The position numbers and the translations under genes are program-made. Under the pieces are notes generated by a model. The model ran no database searches. It saw only the letters and a list, made by a program, of their open reading frames with translations, and was not told the DNA's origin. From the NCBI GenBank assembly GCA_934500835.1, contig CAKSTR010000002.1, forward strand, positions 62,001 to 126,000: 64,000 nt of DNA. Reading direction: 5' to 3'. The DNA comes from an uncultured Paracoccaceae bacterium (GTDB lineage Bacteria > Pseudomonadota > Alphaproteobacteria > Rhodobacterales > Rhodobacteraceae). Below are positions 50,373 through 59,007 of this stretch, in pieces (position 1 is the stretch's first letter; every line of letters starts with the position of its first letter).

Positions 50373-51353
50373 ATGTCCGAACCCCTGACTTCGCACGAGA
50401 TCGAGGATGTCCTGTCCTCCATCCGCCGTCTGGTCTCGGAAGACCTGCGCCCTGCACGGGCCGCCATGGCGGCTGCCCGGGGCGACGGCGCCGTGGGGGC
50501 CGGGACTGCGGAAGTTGACAAACTGCTGCTTACCCCGGCGCTGCGTGTGGTGTCGCCCGAACCCGCCCCCGCCCCAGCCGAGGTGCCGGCGGCTGCCGAA
50601 GCGGTCACGGAAACCGTATTTGTCGATGCGGTGGCTGACCTCTTGCCGGAAGATCCGGGATCGGACCCGGACGACGTGACCCCTGCCGCCGGCTTCGAGA
50701 CGGCCGACGCCTTTGCTTTGTCAGAGGACGCCTTTTCGCACGAACGCGCGGCCTTCCCTGCCTCGCAAGAGGTTTATGACGACGCTGACGTTGACGAGTC
50801 TGCCCCGCCGCTGCCGCCGCGCCCCGAACTGATCGCGGGCGAAGAGGATGTGCTCTGGGCCGCCGCGGGCGAGGCCGGCGATGGTCCTGCCGATGTGATT
50901 GCTCCGCCGAACAGCCATGGACACTGGACGGCGCAGGATGTGCCGGGCGTCGACTGGGCCGAGGATGAGACCGGCTGGGCCGAACCCGAACCGCTGTCCT
51001 TCGTACCCCACCCCCGCAAGCCCGACCTGACCAGCGATCCTTTGGCCCGTGCCTGGGCCGACCGGGCCGAGGCTGCGGTCAGGGCCGAGCTGGATGATGC
51101 GGTCGCGGCGCATGTGGCCGAAGCGACATCGCCCCAGGCTGCCGCCCAACCATCGCCTGACGCGGCCGTTGCCGGTCCGGGACTGTTCGACAGCCCCGAT
51201 GCATCTTTCGACGAAGAGATGCTGCGCGAGGTCGTCCGCGACATCATCCGCGAGGAACTCGCGGGCACTCTGGGCGAACGGATCACCCGCAACGTTCGCA
51301 AGCTGGTCCGGGTCGAGATCAACCGCGCCATGACCGCACGCGAGTTCGAATAG
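50373..51353 (+). CDS. Acidic protein with PopZ-like architecture
   Basis: A 326-residue protein with three parts. A short conserved N-terminal helix (TSHEIEDVLSSIRRLVSEDL) resembles the EILASIRRIISED segment of PopZ/DUF2497 proteins. A long, very acidic, Pro/Ala-rich linker (about residues 30-270) looks disordered. The conserved C-terminal helical segment reads LREVVRDIIREELAGTLGER then ITRNVRKLVRVEINRAM. In Caulobacter, PopZ uses this layout to form polar condensates and bind partners. Identity here is inferred from layout and the N-terminal motif only; it could be a separate Rhodobacterales family. Confidence 0.7.
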   Translation: MSEPLTSHEIEDVLSSIRRLVSEDLRPARAAMAAARGDGAVGAGTAEVDKLLLTPALRVVSPEPAPAPAEVPAAAEAVTETVFVDAVADLLPEDPGSDPDDVTPAAGFETADAFALSEDAFSHERAAFPASQEVYDDADVDESAPPLPPRPELIAGEEDVLWAAAGEAGDGPADVIAPPNSHGHWTAQDVPGVDWAEDETGWAEPEPLSFVPHPRKPDLTSDPLARAWADRAEAAVRAELDDAVAAHVAEATSPQAAAQPSPDAAVAGPGLFDSPDASFDEEMLREVVRDIIREELAGTLGERITRNVRKLVRVEINRAMTAREFE

Positions 51354-51359
51354 CGCGAG

Positions 51360-51487
51360 CGGCTTTTCGGCGAAAGCTCGGGGCCTCTGGCAAGCCAGGG
51401 TCCGTAAAGCCGAAGCGCAGACTTATGTGGATCAGATGACAGTGCTTTGACCGCCTGGCATCGCCGTGGCGGACGGCTTTTCGGCGA
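51360..51487 (+). repeat. 14-bp direct repeat CGGCTTTTCGGCGA in an intergenic region
   Basis: Two exact copies at 51360-51373 and 51474-51487, 114 bases apart, in the 250-base gap between the PopZ-like gene and the convergent small protein. I see no open frame or known RNA structure between them. Confidence 0.5.
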
Positions 51488-51557
51488 TAGATCGCGCTCT
51501 GCGACGGCGCGCTTCGCGACAGCCTCAATGCCGCGTCGCAACACCCCCCGGCAAATG

Positions 51558-51586
51558 AAAAAGCGCGCCGCAGGGGCGCGCTTTTT
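51558..51586. terminator. Strong bidirectional intrinsic terminator
   Basis: AAAAAGCGCGCC (51558-51569) pairs perfectly with GGCGCGCTTTTT (51575-51586), a 12-bp stem with a 5-nt loop and T-tracts in both directions. It lies 20 bases past the stop of the minus-strand small protein and downstream of the PopZ-like gene. Confidence 0.85.
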
Positions 51587-51605
51587 TCTGCCGGAGGCAG
51601 CCGCT

Positions 51606-51932
51606 TCAGGCGGCTTCGGCCTGATCGGCTTCCAGCGCGTGACGACGCTCGGATTCCTCGCGGCTCAGCGCGACCGAGGTGCGCACGCCCTTCGAGACGA
51701 ATTCCATGAGGCCCTTCACCACCCGCTCATTCGGGTCGATGCCCGAGCAGGACAGCACTTCGCGCCCATCGCGCGAACGCGCCCAGCGGGCGATCTGGTC
51801 GGGGCCATTGCCATATTTCTTGTCGTCGGCGATTGCATCATCAAGCGCCGCGAGAACCACGGCGGCAAAGAGTTTGCGCGCGCGCTGGCCTTGCTCGAAG
51901 TTGAAGGCCGTGCTGTCGATGGAGTCGAGCAT
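51606..51932 (-). CDS. Small conserved protein, DUF6280-like
   Basis: A 108-residue soluble protein starting MLDSIDSTAFNFEQGQRARK. The sequence LFAAVVLAALDDAIADDKKY, followed by GNGPDQIARWARSRDGREVL and SCSGIDPNERVVKGLMEFV, is of a type I associate with a highly conserved small-protein family of Rhodobacterales (DUF6280). The strength of this recollection is moderate. It has a strong terminator after it and a 240-base AT-richer region before it, so it is probably monocistronic. Function is unknown. Confidence 0.75.
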   Translation of the reverse strand: MLDSIDSTAFNFEQGQRARKLFAAVVLAALDDAIADDKKYGNGPDQIARWARSRDGREVLSCSGIDPNERVVKGLMEFVSKGVRTSVALSREESERRHALEADQAEAA

Positions 51933-52172
51933 CAGCGAGTTCCTTGGTATTGGTCTTGTCTTTTCTGTTCGCTCTGCGCTTGTAACGATTTGGACCCGAT
52001 TCGGGGGTTTCCGGTTTGGAATGACAGCCTTGCGTCTGATGCATGGCTGCCGACGGCCCCTACGATATCTAGTGATCGTTAGCGCAAGCAGCCAGCGACA
52101 TATGGTGATCTTCTTGGCAGTTTCAATAATTGGTCAAGATTTTGCCGCATTTCGTGCGGCATTGCGACAAGG

Positions 52173-52949
52173 TTATTCGGCCGACAGACGGGCCTGTCCT
52201 GCCAGCAGCTCTCCCTGCATCCGGTCGAACCGCATGAAAGCCAACGCGCGACCCCCGGAAACGGTTCCCAGACGACCAGCCTCGCGGCCATCGGGCAGGG
52301 TGATCGGCGTTCCGGGCGTCGCCACGCCGCTGATCGCCAGCCGGACAAGGCCCTTCTTCAGCTCGGTCTTGTGCTTCATCCGGGCGGTGACCTCCTGCCC
52401 GACATAGCAACCCTTGCGGAAGTTGACGCCATGCAGCCGCTCGAACCCCATCTCAAGGATATAGCTGTCGTCGGGCTGCAGATCGGCGGGGTATTCCGGC
52501 ACCATCAGCTCGACCCGCAGCGCGTCCCAGTCGGTGACGGGGGCGGTGCCGGCGGTCTCGGCATAGGCACGCCAGCCAAGACCGGGGTGGCGCGGGTCGG
52601 GCAGGGCGCCGACGGGGGCGGGGCCGAGGCCGCGCGTCACCTTCAGGGGGCCGGGCGCGATCTGGACATCCGCCCGCAGCCGATACATCTGCAGCCGGCG
52701 CAGGACGCCCGCTGCCAGAGGCTCGGGCAGGTCGATCAGGATCTGCTCGGCGGTATCGCCGGGCCGGCGGGCGACAAAGAAATCGGCCAGATACTTGCCC
52801 TGCGGGGTCTGAAGTGCCGCCCAGATCAGCCCCGGCGCCTGTGCCAGAGGCAGCACGTCATTGGTGACCAGACCTTGCAGGAAGGTCAGCACGTCCTTGC
52901 CCGTCAGTTGCCAGACCACCCGCCCCGTCACCGCTTCGCCCATCAGCAT
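52173..52949 (-). CDS. ygfZ: Folate-binding protein YgfZ
   Basis: A 258-residue protein of the YgfZ/GcvT superfamily. The hallmark KGCYVGQE motif is present (LHGVNFRKGCYVGQEVTARM followed by KHKTELKKGL). The N-terminal part has LTGKDVLTFLQGLVTNDV and APGLIWAALQTPQGKYLADF. YgfZ/IBA57 proteins bind tetrahydrofolate and help assemble or repair iron-sulfur proteins. The start may be ATG 52949 or the Met two codons later. It is 48 bases downstream of the ABC exporter start region on the same strand. Confidence 0.93.
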   Translation of the reverse strand: MLMGEAVTGRVVWQLTGKDVLTFLQGLVTNDVLPLAQAPGLIWAALQTPQGKYLADFFVARRPGDTAEQILIDLPEPLAAGVLRRLQMYRLRADVQIAPGPLKVTRGLGPAPVGALPDPRHPGLGWRAYAETAGTAPVTDWDALRVELMVPEYPADLQPDDSYILEMGFERLHGVNFRKGCYVGQEVTARMKHKTELKKGLVRLAISGVATPGTPITLPDGREAGRLGTVSGGRALAFMRFDRMQGELLAGQARLSAE

Positions 52950-52997
52950 ACTCCTTCGCGCCCGATATAGGCGGGGCGCCGCGCCGCCGCCAAGGGG

Positions 52998-54749
52998 TCA
53001 GCCGCGGAATTGCAGCGCATGCAACCTGGCGTATAACCCGTCCTTCGCCAGCAGTTCCTCATGGGTGCCCGTCTCGACCGCCCGGCCTTCGTCCATCACC
53101 ACGATCAGATCGGCATCGCGCACCGTGGCAAGGCGGTGGGCGATGACCAGCGTGGTCCGGCCCTGTTGTGCGCGGGCCAAAGCCTTGGTGACCTCGGTCT
53201 CGGACGCCGCATCCAACGCCGAGGTCGCTTCGTCCAGCAAAAGCACGGGCGCATCGGCCAGCAGGGCGCGGGCAATGGCGACCCGCTGGCGCTGCCCGCC
53301 CGACAGGGCGCTGCCGCGCGGCCCGGCGGGCGTCTCAAGACCGGCGGGCAGGCGCGAGACGAACTCGTCCACCCTTGCATCCGCCAACGCGGCGGCAACG
53401 CGGTCCTCGTCGATGCCCGTGCGGCCAAGGATCAGGTTCTCGCGCAATGTCTCGTCGAAAAGCGCGGCTTCCTGCGCCACGGCGGCGAAGGTGTGGCGCT
53501 GGTCGGCAAGGGTCATCCCCATCACATCGGCCCCGCCGATCAGGATCTGGCCGCCCTGCGGTTCGGCCAGCCCGGTGAGAAGGTGGAAGACCGTGGATTT
53601 GCCGGCACCCGAGGCGCCGACAAGCGCCGTCACCCGGCCGGCTTCGGCGGTGAAGCTCAGCCCGCGCAGGACGGGCGTGGCCTCATATCCGAAGGTGACA
53701 TCTCGGAAGGTTATGGCGGGTGGCATGCCCTGCGGCAGCGCGCGGCTTTGCGCCGGGCGGCTGGCCAGCGGGCGGCGGTCAAGAAAGCCGTAGACCCGCT
53801 CCAGCGAGGCGCGGGCGATCTGCCACTGCCCGGCAAGGTCCGACAAGCGGCGGATCGGCTGGAAGGTGAAGGCCATGGCACTGAAGAAGGCCATGAACTC
53901 GCCCGTGGTGCGGCTGCCGGTCACGACCTCGCGCCCGCCCAGCATCAGGACGGCGAAAAAGCCGATGCCGGTCACCACATCGACCAGCGCGGGCATGGCG
54001 GCACGCCCGGTGGAGGATTTCACCTCGGCCCGGACGATGCGATCCAGGATCTGGCGGAAACGGCCCCGCTGATAGCTCTCCATCCGGTTCAGCTTCACCT
54101 GGGCGATGCCGTGGAAGATCTCGTCCAGCCGTGTGGCGCGCAGGCCCGATTCCGTGCGCATCTGCAGGGTCTTGCGGCGGATGTAGCGCTGCAGCCCAAG
54201 GGCCGGCAGCAAAAGAAGCGGCGCGCCGATCAGGGCGGACAGCGTCCACCACGGGTCGATCCCGATCGCCACCACGAACAGCCCCACCAGCGAGACCGCA
54301 TCGCGGGCCATCCCTACGACAACCAACTGCATCCCGGCCTGGGCGGCAGCCGTGTCGCCCTGCACCCGCTCGATCAGGCTGCCGGGCGGGTTGTGGTGAA
54401 AGAAACTGCCGTCCAGCGTCAGGATATGACCCAGAAGGGCCGCCTGCATGTCGGCCGTGGTCTCCTGGTTCAGGCGGGCGATCAGATGGCGACCGATCAC
54501 CGAGGTCAGCGCCCGGAACAGGAACAGCGCAAGGATGCCGCCGCCGACCCAGACCAGCGCCTCGGTCGACCGGCTGGCGAAGACATCGTCGAACAGCGGC
54601 TCCAGAAGCCAGGTCAGCGCGCCCAGCGTGGCACCCTCGGCCACCGAGACCGACATGGCCAGCAGCAGCATCTTCCAGCGGCGGCCAAGGAAATCGCGCC
54701 AGTAGCGCAGGAAGGGGCTGCGGGTCGGGGCAGGGTCTGTCTCGGCCAA
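52998..54749 (-). CDS. ABC exporter, fused permease and ATPase (MsbA-like)
   Basis: A 583-residue half-transporter. The N-terminal ~310 residues form a six-helix transmembrane domain (for example ALVWVGGGILALFLFRALTS). The C-terminal nucleotide-binding domain has Walker A LVGASGAGKSTVFHLL, signature SALSGGQRQRVAIARALL, Walker B APVLLLDEATSALDAAS and the switch His in TLVIAHRLATV. Dimers of this type export lipid A, lipids or drugs. The sequence resembles MsbA-type exporters most, but the substrate is not certain. It is divergent from the class V aminotransferase gene. Confidence 0.9.
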   Translation of the reverse strand: MAETDPAPTRSPFLRYWRDFLGRRWKMLLLAMSVSVAEGATLGALTWLLEPLFDDVFASRSTEALVWVGGGILALFLFRALTSVIGRHLIARLNQETTADMQAALLGHILTLDGSFFHHNPPGSLIERVQGDTAAAQAGMQLVVVGMARDAVSLVGLFVVAIGIDPWWTLSALIGAPLLLLPALGLQRYIRRKTLQMRTESGLRATRLDEIFHGIAQVKLNRMESYQRGRFRQILDRIVRAEVKSSTGRAAMPALVDVVTGIGFFAVLMLGGREVVTGSRTTGEFMAFFSAMAFTFQPIRRLSDLAGQWQIARASLERVYGFLDRRPLASRPAQSRALPQGMPPAITFRDVTFGYEATPVLRGLSFTAEAGRVTALVGASGAGKSTVFHLLTGLAEPQGGQILIGGADVMGMTLADQRHTFAAVAQEAALFDETLRENLILGRTGIDEDRVAAALADARVDEFVSRLPAGLETPAGPRGSALSGGQRQRVAIARALLADAPVLLLDEATSALDAASETEVTKALARAQQGRTTLVIAHRLATVRDADLIVVMDEGRAVETGTHEELLAKDGLYARLHALQFRG

Positions 54750-54880
54750 GGCGGCGCTCCTTCGGGTAGGTCAAGGGTGTAGCGGATCGCGGTCCGGGCC
54801 TCAAGCTGCCGGGCGCGCGCGCCGGTTGCAGCCGCGCCCGTTCCGCCGTAGCCATATCCTGCGAACGACAGGAGTCCGCG

Positions 54881-56086
54881 ATGTCCCTTGCCAATGGCCA
54901 GCCCTATCTTGCCATCCCCGGCCCCTCGGTCATGCCCGACCGGGTGCTGCGGGCGATGCATCGGGGCAGCCCCAACATCTATGAGGGCGCGCTTCTCGAC
55001 CTGGTCGACAGCCTCTGGCCGGACCTGCGCGCGGTTGCCGGCACCTCGGGCCATGTGGCGGCCTATATCGGCAACGGTCATGCAGGGTGGGAGGCCGCGA
55101 CGGCCAACCTCTTTTCGCGCGGGGAAAAGGCGCTGGTGCTGGCCTGCGGCCAGTTCGGCCATTCCTGGGCCGCCCACGCCACCGCGCTTGGGATCGAGGT
55201 CGAGGTCATCGACTTCGGCAAGCAGGCCCCCGCAGATCCGGCCCGGCTGGAGGCGGCCCTGCGCGCCGACCGCGAGGGCCGCATCAAGGCGGTGCTGACC
55301 ACCCATGTCGATACCGCCACCACCGTTCGCAACGACATTCCGGCGCTGCGCCGCGCCATCGATGCCGCGGGGCACCCAGCGCTTTTCGCGGTGGATTGCA
55401 TCGCCTCGATGGGGTGCGACGAATTCCGCATGGACGACTGGGGGGTGGATGTCACCGTCGCCGCCAGCCAGAAGGGGCTGATGACCCCGCCGGGTCTTGC
55501 CTTCGTCTGGTTCAATGCGGCGGCGAAGGCCCGCTGCGGGCAGGGCGATCTGGTCAGCCCCTATTGGCGCTGGACCCCGCGCGCCGAGGCCACCGAATTC
55601 TGGCAACTCTGGGACGGCACCGCCCCCACGGCGCATCTTTTCGCGCTGCGCGAGGCGCTGACCATGCTTGTGCATGAAGAGGGGCTGGCCGCCGCGTGGC
55701 ATCGCCACGACGTGCTGGCCCGGACGGTCTGGGCCGCCTTCGAGGCCTGGGGTCAGGGCAATCCGCAGATCGGCATGAACGTGCCGCGTGCGGAATGGCG
55801 CGGCCGCTCGGTCACCGCCGCCCGCTTCGGCGCGCCGAATGCTACCCGCCTGCGCGACTGGTGCGAACACCGCGCCGGCGTGACCCTTGGCATCGGCCTT
55901 GGCATGGCGCCGCCGGAAGATCCCGCCTATCACGGCTTTCTGCGGGTCGCGCATATGGGCCATGTCAACGCCCACATGACGCTTGGCGCGCTGGCGGTGA
56001 TGGATGCCGGCCTGAAGGCGCTTGGGCTGCCGCATGGTTCGGGCGCGCTTGAGGCTGCGGCCGGGGTGATCGCCGCCGGGGCCTGA
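54881..56086 (+). CDS. Class V aminotransferase (alanine/serine-glyoxylate type)
   Basis: A 401-residue PLP enzyme, start ATG 54881 with ACAGGAG upstream. It shows YLAIPGPSVMPDRVLRAMHR, the cofactor region AAYIGNGHAGWEAATANLFS, LTTHVDTATTVRNDIPALR, the Asp-containing LFAVDCIASMGCDEFRMDDW, and the PLP lysine in VTVAASQKGLMTPPGLAF. This pattern is that of alanine-glyoxylate and serine-glyoxylate aminotransferases. The substrate cannot be decided here and there are no pathway neighbours. A hairpin terminator follows. Confidence 0.87.
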   Translation: MSLANGQPYLAIPGPSVMPDRVLRAMHRGSPNIYEGALLDLVDSLWPDLRAVAGTSGHVAAYIGNGHAGWEAATANLFSRGEKALVLACGQFGHSWAAHATALGIEVEVIDFGKQAPADPARLEAALRADREGRIKAVLTTHVDTATTVRNDIPALRRAIDAAGHPALFAVDCIASMGCDEFRMDDWGVDVTVAASQKGLMTPPGLAFVWFNAAAKARCGQGDLVSPYWRWTPRAEATEFWQLWDGTAPTAHLFALREALTMLVHEEGLAAAWHRHDVLARTVWAAFEAWGQGNPQIGMNVPRAEWRGRSVTAARFGAPNATRLRDWCEHRAGVTLGIGLGMAPPEDPAYHGFLRVAHMGHVNAHMTLGALAVMDAGLKALGLPHGSGALEAAAGVIAAGA

Positions 56087-56091
56087 GGCGG

Positions 56092-56110
56092 GATTTTTCG
56101 TAGAAAAATC
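56092..56110. terminator. Hairpin between convergent genes (TTTTCGNNGAAAA class)
   Basis: GATTTTTC-GTA-GAAAAATC, an 8-bp stem with a 3-nt loop. It lies 5 bases after the aminotransferase stop (56086) and 4 bases before the convergent ExoD stop (56115). It probably ends both transcripts. Confidence 0.65.
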
Positions 56111-56114
56111 GTGC

Positions 56115-56732
56115 TCAGAAGGCGTTCATCAGCACGAAGATCGCCGATTTGACCAGCGCATAGCCAAGCCCGGCGACATAGACCAGCGACCCGAAGGCGG
56201 CCAGCACGCCAAGGCTGATCCAGAGCCCGTCGCGCTCCAGCACACCAAGCCCGATGATGCAGAGTGCGACCGAGGGTACCAGATTGGCAAAGGGCACCGG
56301 CAACGCCAGCGCGATCGAGACGACGAGGCAGATCGCCCCCAGAAGGCGCTGCGCCCGCGGATGGGCCAGCATCTCGAACCGCGCCGTCAACAGTGCCTCG
56401 GCCCTTTGCAGCCAGGGGGTTATGCGGGTGACCAGCCCCTGAAAGGTGCTGCGCGCCATTGACCGGCGGGCGATGACGCCGGGCAGCCAGGGGTCCAGCC
56501 CCAGCATCATCTGTGCCGACAGAAAGATCAGAGGCAGCCCAAGCACCCCCGCCGTGCCGGGCGGCGTCGGCAGGATATTGGGAAAGGCGAAGATCAGAAG
56601 CAGCGCCCCGAACGCCCGCACCCGCATCGTCTCGACCATGTCGCCGACCGAGATGCGCGCGCGCGCCTCATCCCCGGCCAACTCAGCGAGGATTTCCGAA
56701 AGGCGGGGCGGGGCGGGGTGTTGTGCTGACAT
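56115..56732 (-). CDS. ExoD family exopolysaccharide-synthesis membrane protein
   Basis: A 205-residue protein. The soluble N-terminus (PRLSEILAELAGDEARARIS) is followed by the ExoD hallmark RAFGALLLIFAFPNILPTPP and GTAGVLGLPLIFLSAQMMLG. Three or four membrane segments lie in the C-terminal half (ICLVVSIALALPVPFANLVP). ExoD was first linked to exopolysaccharide production and alkali tolerance in rhizobia; its biochemical role is unknown. It follows the DMT transporter gene by 15 bases on the same strand. Confidence 0.9.
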   Translation of the reverse strand: MSAQHPAPPRLSEILAELAGDEARARISVGDMVETMRVRAFGALLLIFAFPNILPTPPGTAGVLGLPLIFLSAQMMLGLDPWLPGVIARRSMARSTFQGLVTRITPWLQRAEALLTARFEMLAHPRAQRLLGAICLVVSIALALPVPFANLVPSVALCIIGLGVLERDGLWISLGVLAAFGSLVYVAGLGYALVKSAIFVLMNAF

Positions 56733-56747
56733 CTTGCTGCCCGGAGA

Positions 56748-57680
56748 TCAGATCCCGGATGGCCTTTCGACAGCGCGCTGTGAAGGGGAAATCTGCCGCA
56801 GCCGCTGCTCGCGCACCGAGATGTAGATGGCCGATCCGATCAGCACCGCCACGCCCAGCACCGTCCAGCGGTCCGGCAGGTCGCCGAAGAACCACCAGCC
56901 GAGCAGCACGGCCACGATGATCTCGGTAAAGGCCAGTGGCGCCAGAAGCGAGGCCTCCGCCTGCTCATAGGCGCGGGCGATCAGCAGATGGCCCAGTGTG
57001 GCGATCACGCCGACCCCGGCCAGCATCAGCCACTGATGCGGCGCGGGCATCTGCCAGCCGATCGGCAGCAGCACCGTCAGGCCAAGCGCGCCGATGGCAT
57101 TGGTCTGGAATGTCAGCACATTGGCATCCTCGCGCCCGGCCCTTGCCCGGGTCATCACGAAATAGCTGCCAAGACTGGCGCCCGCCAGAAGGGCCAGCAC
57201 AGTGCCGGGGTTCAGTTCCACCATGCCGGGGCGGATGATGATCAGCGTGCCGATGAACCCCGCCGCCACCGCCGCCCAACGACGCGGGCCGACCCTCTCG
57301 CGCAGGAACAGGGCCGAGAACAGCGTCACGATCAGGGGATTGACGAAGAAGATTGCCAGCGCATCGGCGATGGGCAGGTATTTCAGCGCGGTGAAGAAGA
57401 ACCATGTCGCGCTGTAGAGAAGCAGCGCGCGGAAGATGTGATAGAACGGGCTTTGCGGCCGCAGGGCCGCAGGCCCGGCCGCCCGCAGCGCCAGGGGCGC
57501 CACCATCAGCGCCCCGAACAGCGCCCGGGCCCAGACCACCACCAGGATCGGCAGCCCCGCCTGACCAAGGAACTTGGCGAGCACATCGATCAGCGGCAGT
57601 ATGGCCATGGCCAGCAGCATCAGGCCGATGCCGATCAGCGGTCTTGGGGGGGGCGGGGCAGGGGCTGTCATGCCGCGCAA
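56748..57680 (-). CDS. DMT-superfamily EamA-type transporter
   Basis: A 310-residue protein with about ten hydrophobic segments arranged as two EamA repeats. The first runs from LIGIGLMLLAMAILPLIDVL; the second includes GTVLALLAGASLGSYFVMTR and ends near FTEIIVAVLLGWWFFGDLPD. The ATG three codons in (57671) is an equally good start. EamA proteins export amino acids or other metabolites; the substrate is unknown. It is divergent from the MBL-fold gene. Confidence 0.9.
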   Translation of the reverse strand: MRGMTAPAPPPPRPLIGIGLMLLAMAILPLIDVLAKFLGQAGLPILVVVWARALFGALMVAPLALRAAGPAALRPQSPFYHIFRALLLYSATWFFFTALKYLPIADALAIFFVNPLIVTLFSALFLRERVGPRRWAAVAAGFIGTLIIIRPGMVELNPGTVLALLAGASLGSYFVMTRARAGREDANVLTFQTNAIGALGLTVLLPIGWQMPAPHQWLMLAGVGVIATLGHLLIARAYEQAEASLLAPLAFTEIIVAVLLGWWFFGDLPDRWTVLGVAVLIGSAIYISVREQRLRQISPSQRAVERPSGI

Positions 57681-57733
57681 GCTAGGCGGGCGGCGGCGCC
57701 GCCGCCAGCCTGAAAGCGACAGGAAGGGATGTG

Positions 57734-58426
57734 ATGAAGCACAGCGTCCATGAGGTGGAGCCCGGCCTGTGGCGGCTGGAAGAGCCGCTGGTCTGCCCGA
57801 TGTTTCGCGCCGTCTGTGTCACCCTGCGCGGCTGCGACGCCGATCTGCAGTTCGACTTCGGCTGCGGCATCGCGCCCTTGCGGCCCGCACTGCCGCTGTC
57901 GGGTGCGCCGGTGATCGCGGTGGCCAGCCACGCCCATGTCGACCATATCGGCGGTTTCCATGAATTCCCTGACCGCCGCGGGCATGCGGCGGAATTGGCG
58001 GGCTTCGCCGGCCTGCCGGGTATCACGACTTTCGCGGCCGAATTCGCCGCCTGGCCTGGCGGGGCGGCGCCCGGGCTGGACCTGTCGGGCTGGCAGTTGC
58101 ATCCCGCAGCCCTGACCTCGACCCTGGAAGAGGGCGACAGCATCGACCTTGGCGACCGGACCCTGACGGTCCTGCATCTGCCCGGACATTCGCCGGGCGG
58201 CATAGGCCTGCTGGACCAGAAGGACGGCCTCTTCCTGTCGGGCGATGCGATCTATGACGGCATGCTCATTGACGATCTGCCCGGCGCCAGTCCCGACGAC
58301 TATCACCACACGATGGAGCGGTTGCGCCATCTGGACTGCCGCCTTGTCATCGGCGGCCATGGTCTGCCGATGACGCGGGCCCGCATGGTGGAAAAGGCCG
58401 AAGCCTATCTGCGCGGCAGGGGCTGA
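57734..58426 (+). CDS. MBL-fold metallo-hydrolase
   Basis: A 230-residue metallo-beta-lactamase-fold protein. The start is ATG 57734, with GGAAGG 6 bases upstream. Metal-binding motifs are HAHVDHIGG (HxHxDH), His in VLHLPGHSPGGIGLL, Asp in LFLSGDAIYDG, and His in LVIGGHGLPMTRARM. It has no signal peptide. Such proteins include glyoxalase II-like thioesterases and quorum-quenching lactonases; the substrate is not decidable. Confidence 0.92.
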   Translation: MKHSVHEVEPGLWRLEEPLVCPMFRAVCVTLRGCDADLQFDFGCGIAPLRPALPLSGAPVIAVASHAHVDHIGGFHEFPDRRGHAAELAGFAGLPGITTFAAEFAAWPGGAAPGLDLSGWQLHPAALTSTLEEGDSIDLGDRTLTVLHLPGHSPGGIGLLDQKDGLFLSGDAIYDGMLIDDLPGASPDDYHHTMERLRHLDCRLVIGGHGLPMTRARMVEKAEAYLRGRG

Positions 58427-58439
58427 TCGGGAAATCAGG

Positions 58440-58802
58440 TCAGGGCGCGTTCTTCGCAAGCCAGTCCTGCATCCAGGCGATCTCGGCCTCCTGCGCGGCA
58501 ATGACTTCCTCGGCCAGCTTGCGGACCTCGGGGTCGCTGCCATGCTCCAGCACCACCTTGGCCATCTCCACCGCGCCCTGATGATGCGGGATCATGCCGC
58601 GGATGAAATCGACATCGGCATTGCCGGTGTAATCGATCATCATCGCCTCATGCATCGCCGCATTCGCCGCCTCGAACGCGGCGGTGGAGCCAGCCGCCCC
58701 CGTCGCTGCGCCATGGCCGGAGTGATCCATCTCCTGCGCCCCGGCCAGCACGGGCATCACCCCCGCCACCAGCGCCAGAGCCGTCATCAACCGTCGTGTC
58801 AT
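58440..58802 (-). CDS. DUF305 domain-containing periplasmic protein
   Basis: A 120-residue protein with a signal peptide (MTRRLMTALALVAGVMPVLA, then GAQEMDHSGHG). The DUF305 core has MHEAMMIDYTGNADVDFIRG and MIPHHQGAVEMAKVVLEHGS. The Met/His-rich pattern (MDHSGHG, HEAMM, MIPHHQGA) suits copper or silver binding, as shown for CopM-type members. It converges with the MBL-fold gene and has no other copper genes near it. Confidence 0.9.
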   Translation of the reverse strand: MTRRLMTALALVAGVMPVLAGAQEMDHSGHGAATGAAGSTAAFEAANAAMHEAMMIDYTGNADVDFIRGMIPHHQGAVEMAKVVLEHGSDPEVRKLAEEVIAAQEAEIAWMQDWLAKNAP

Positions 58803-59007
58803 CTTGGTTCTCCTGTCCAGATGCGCCTGCCTCGCAGCTTCCCCCTGGGGGAAGGCAAGTCACAGCGGCGTGACCCTGCCCGATTGTCCAGCAGCCTGCA
58901 CCAGCGCATGCGCATTGTGCGTATCGGCCCCGCATCTGCCCCTTCACCCGGCGGGCTGCCGGGGCTATCCTTTGTGCTGGATGTCACAATTGCCGGACCT
59001 GTCTGCC

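Noticed and set aside
52143..52161. TGCCGCA-TTTCG-TGCGGCA hairpin after ygfZ as a terminator.
   Set aside because: The stem is only 7 bp and no T-tract follows on the minus strand, so it was not listed as a feature.
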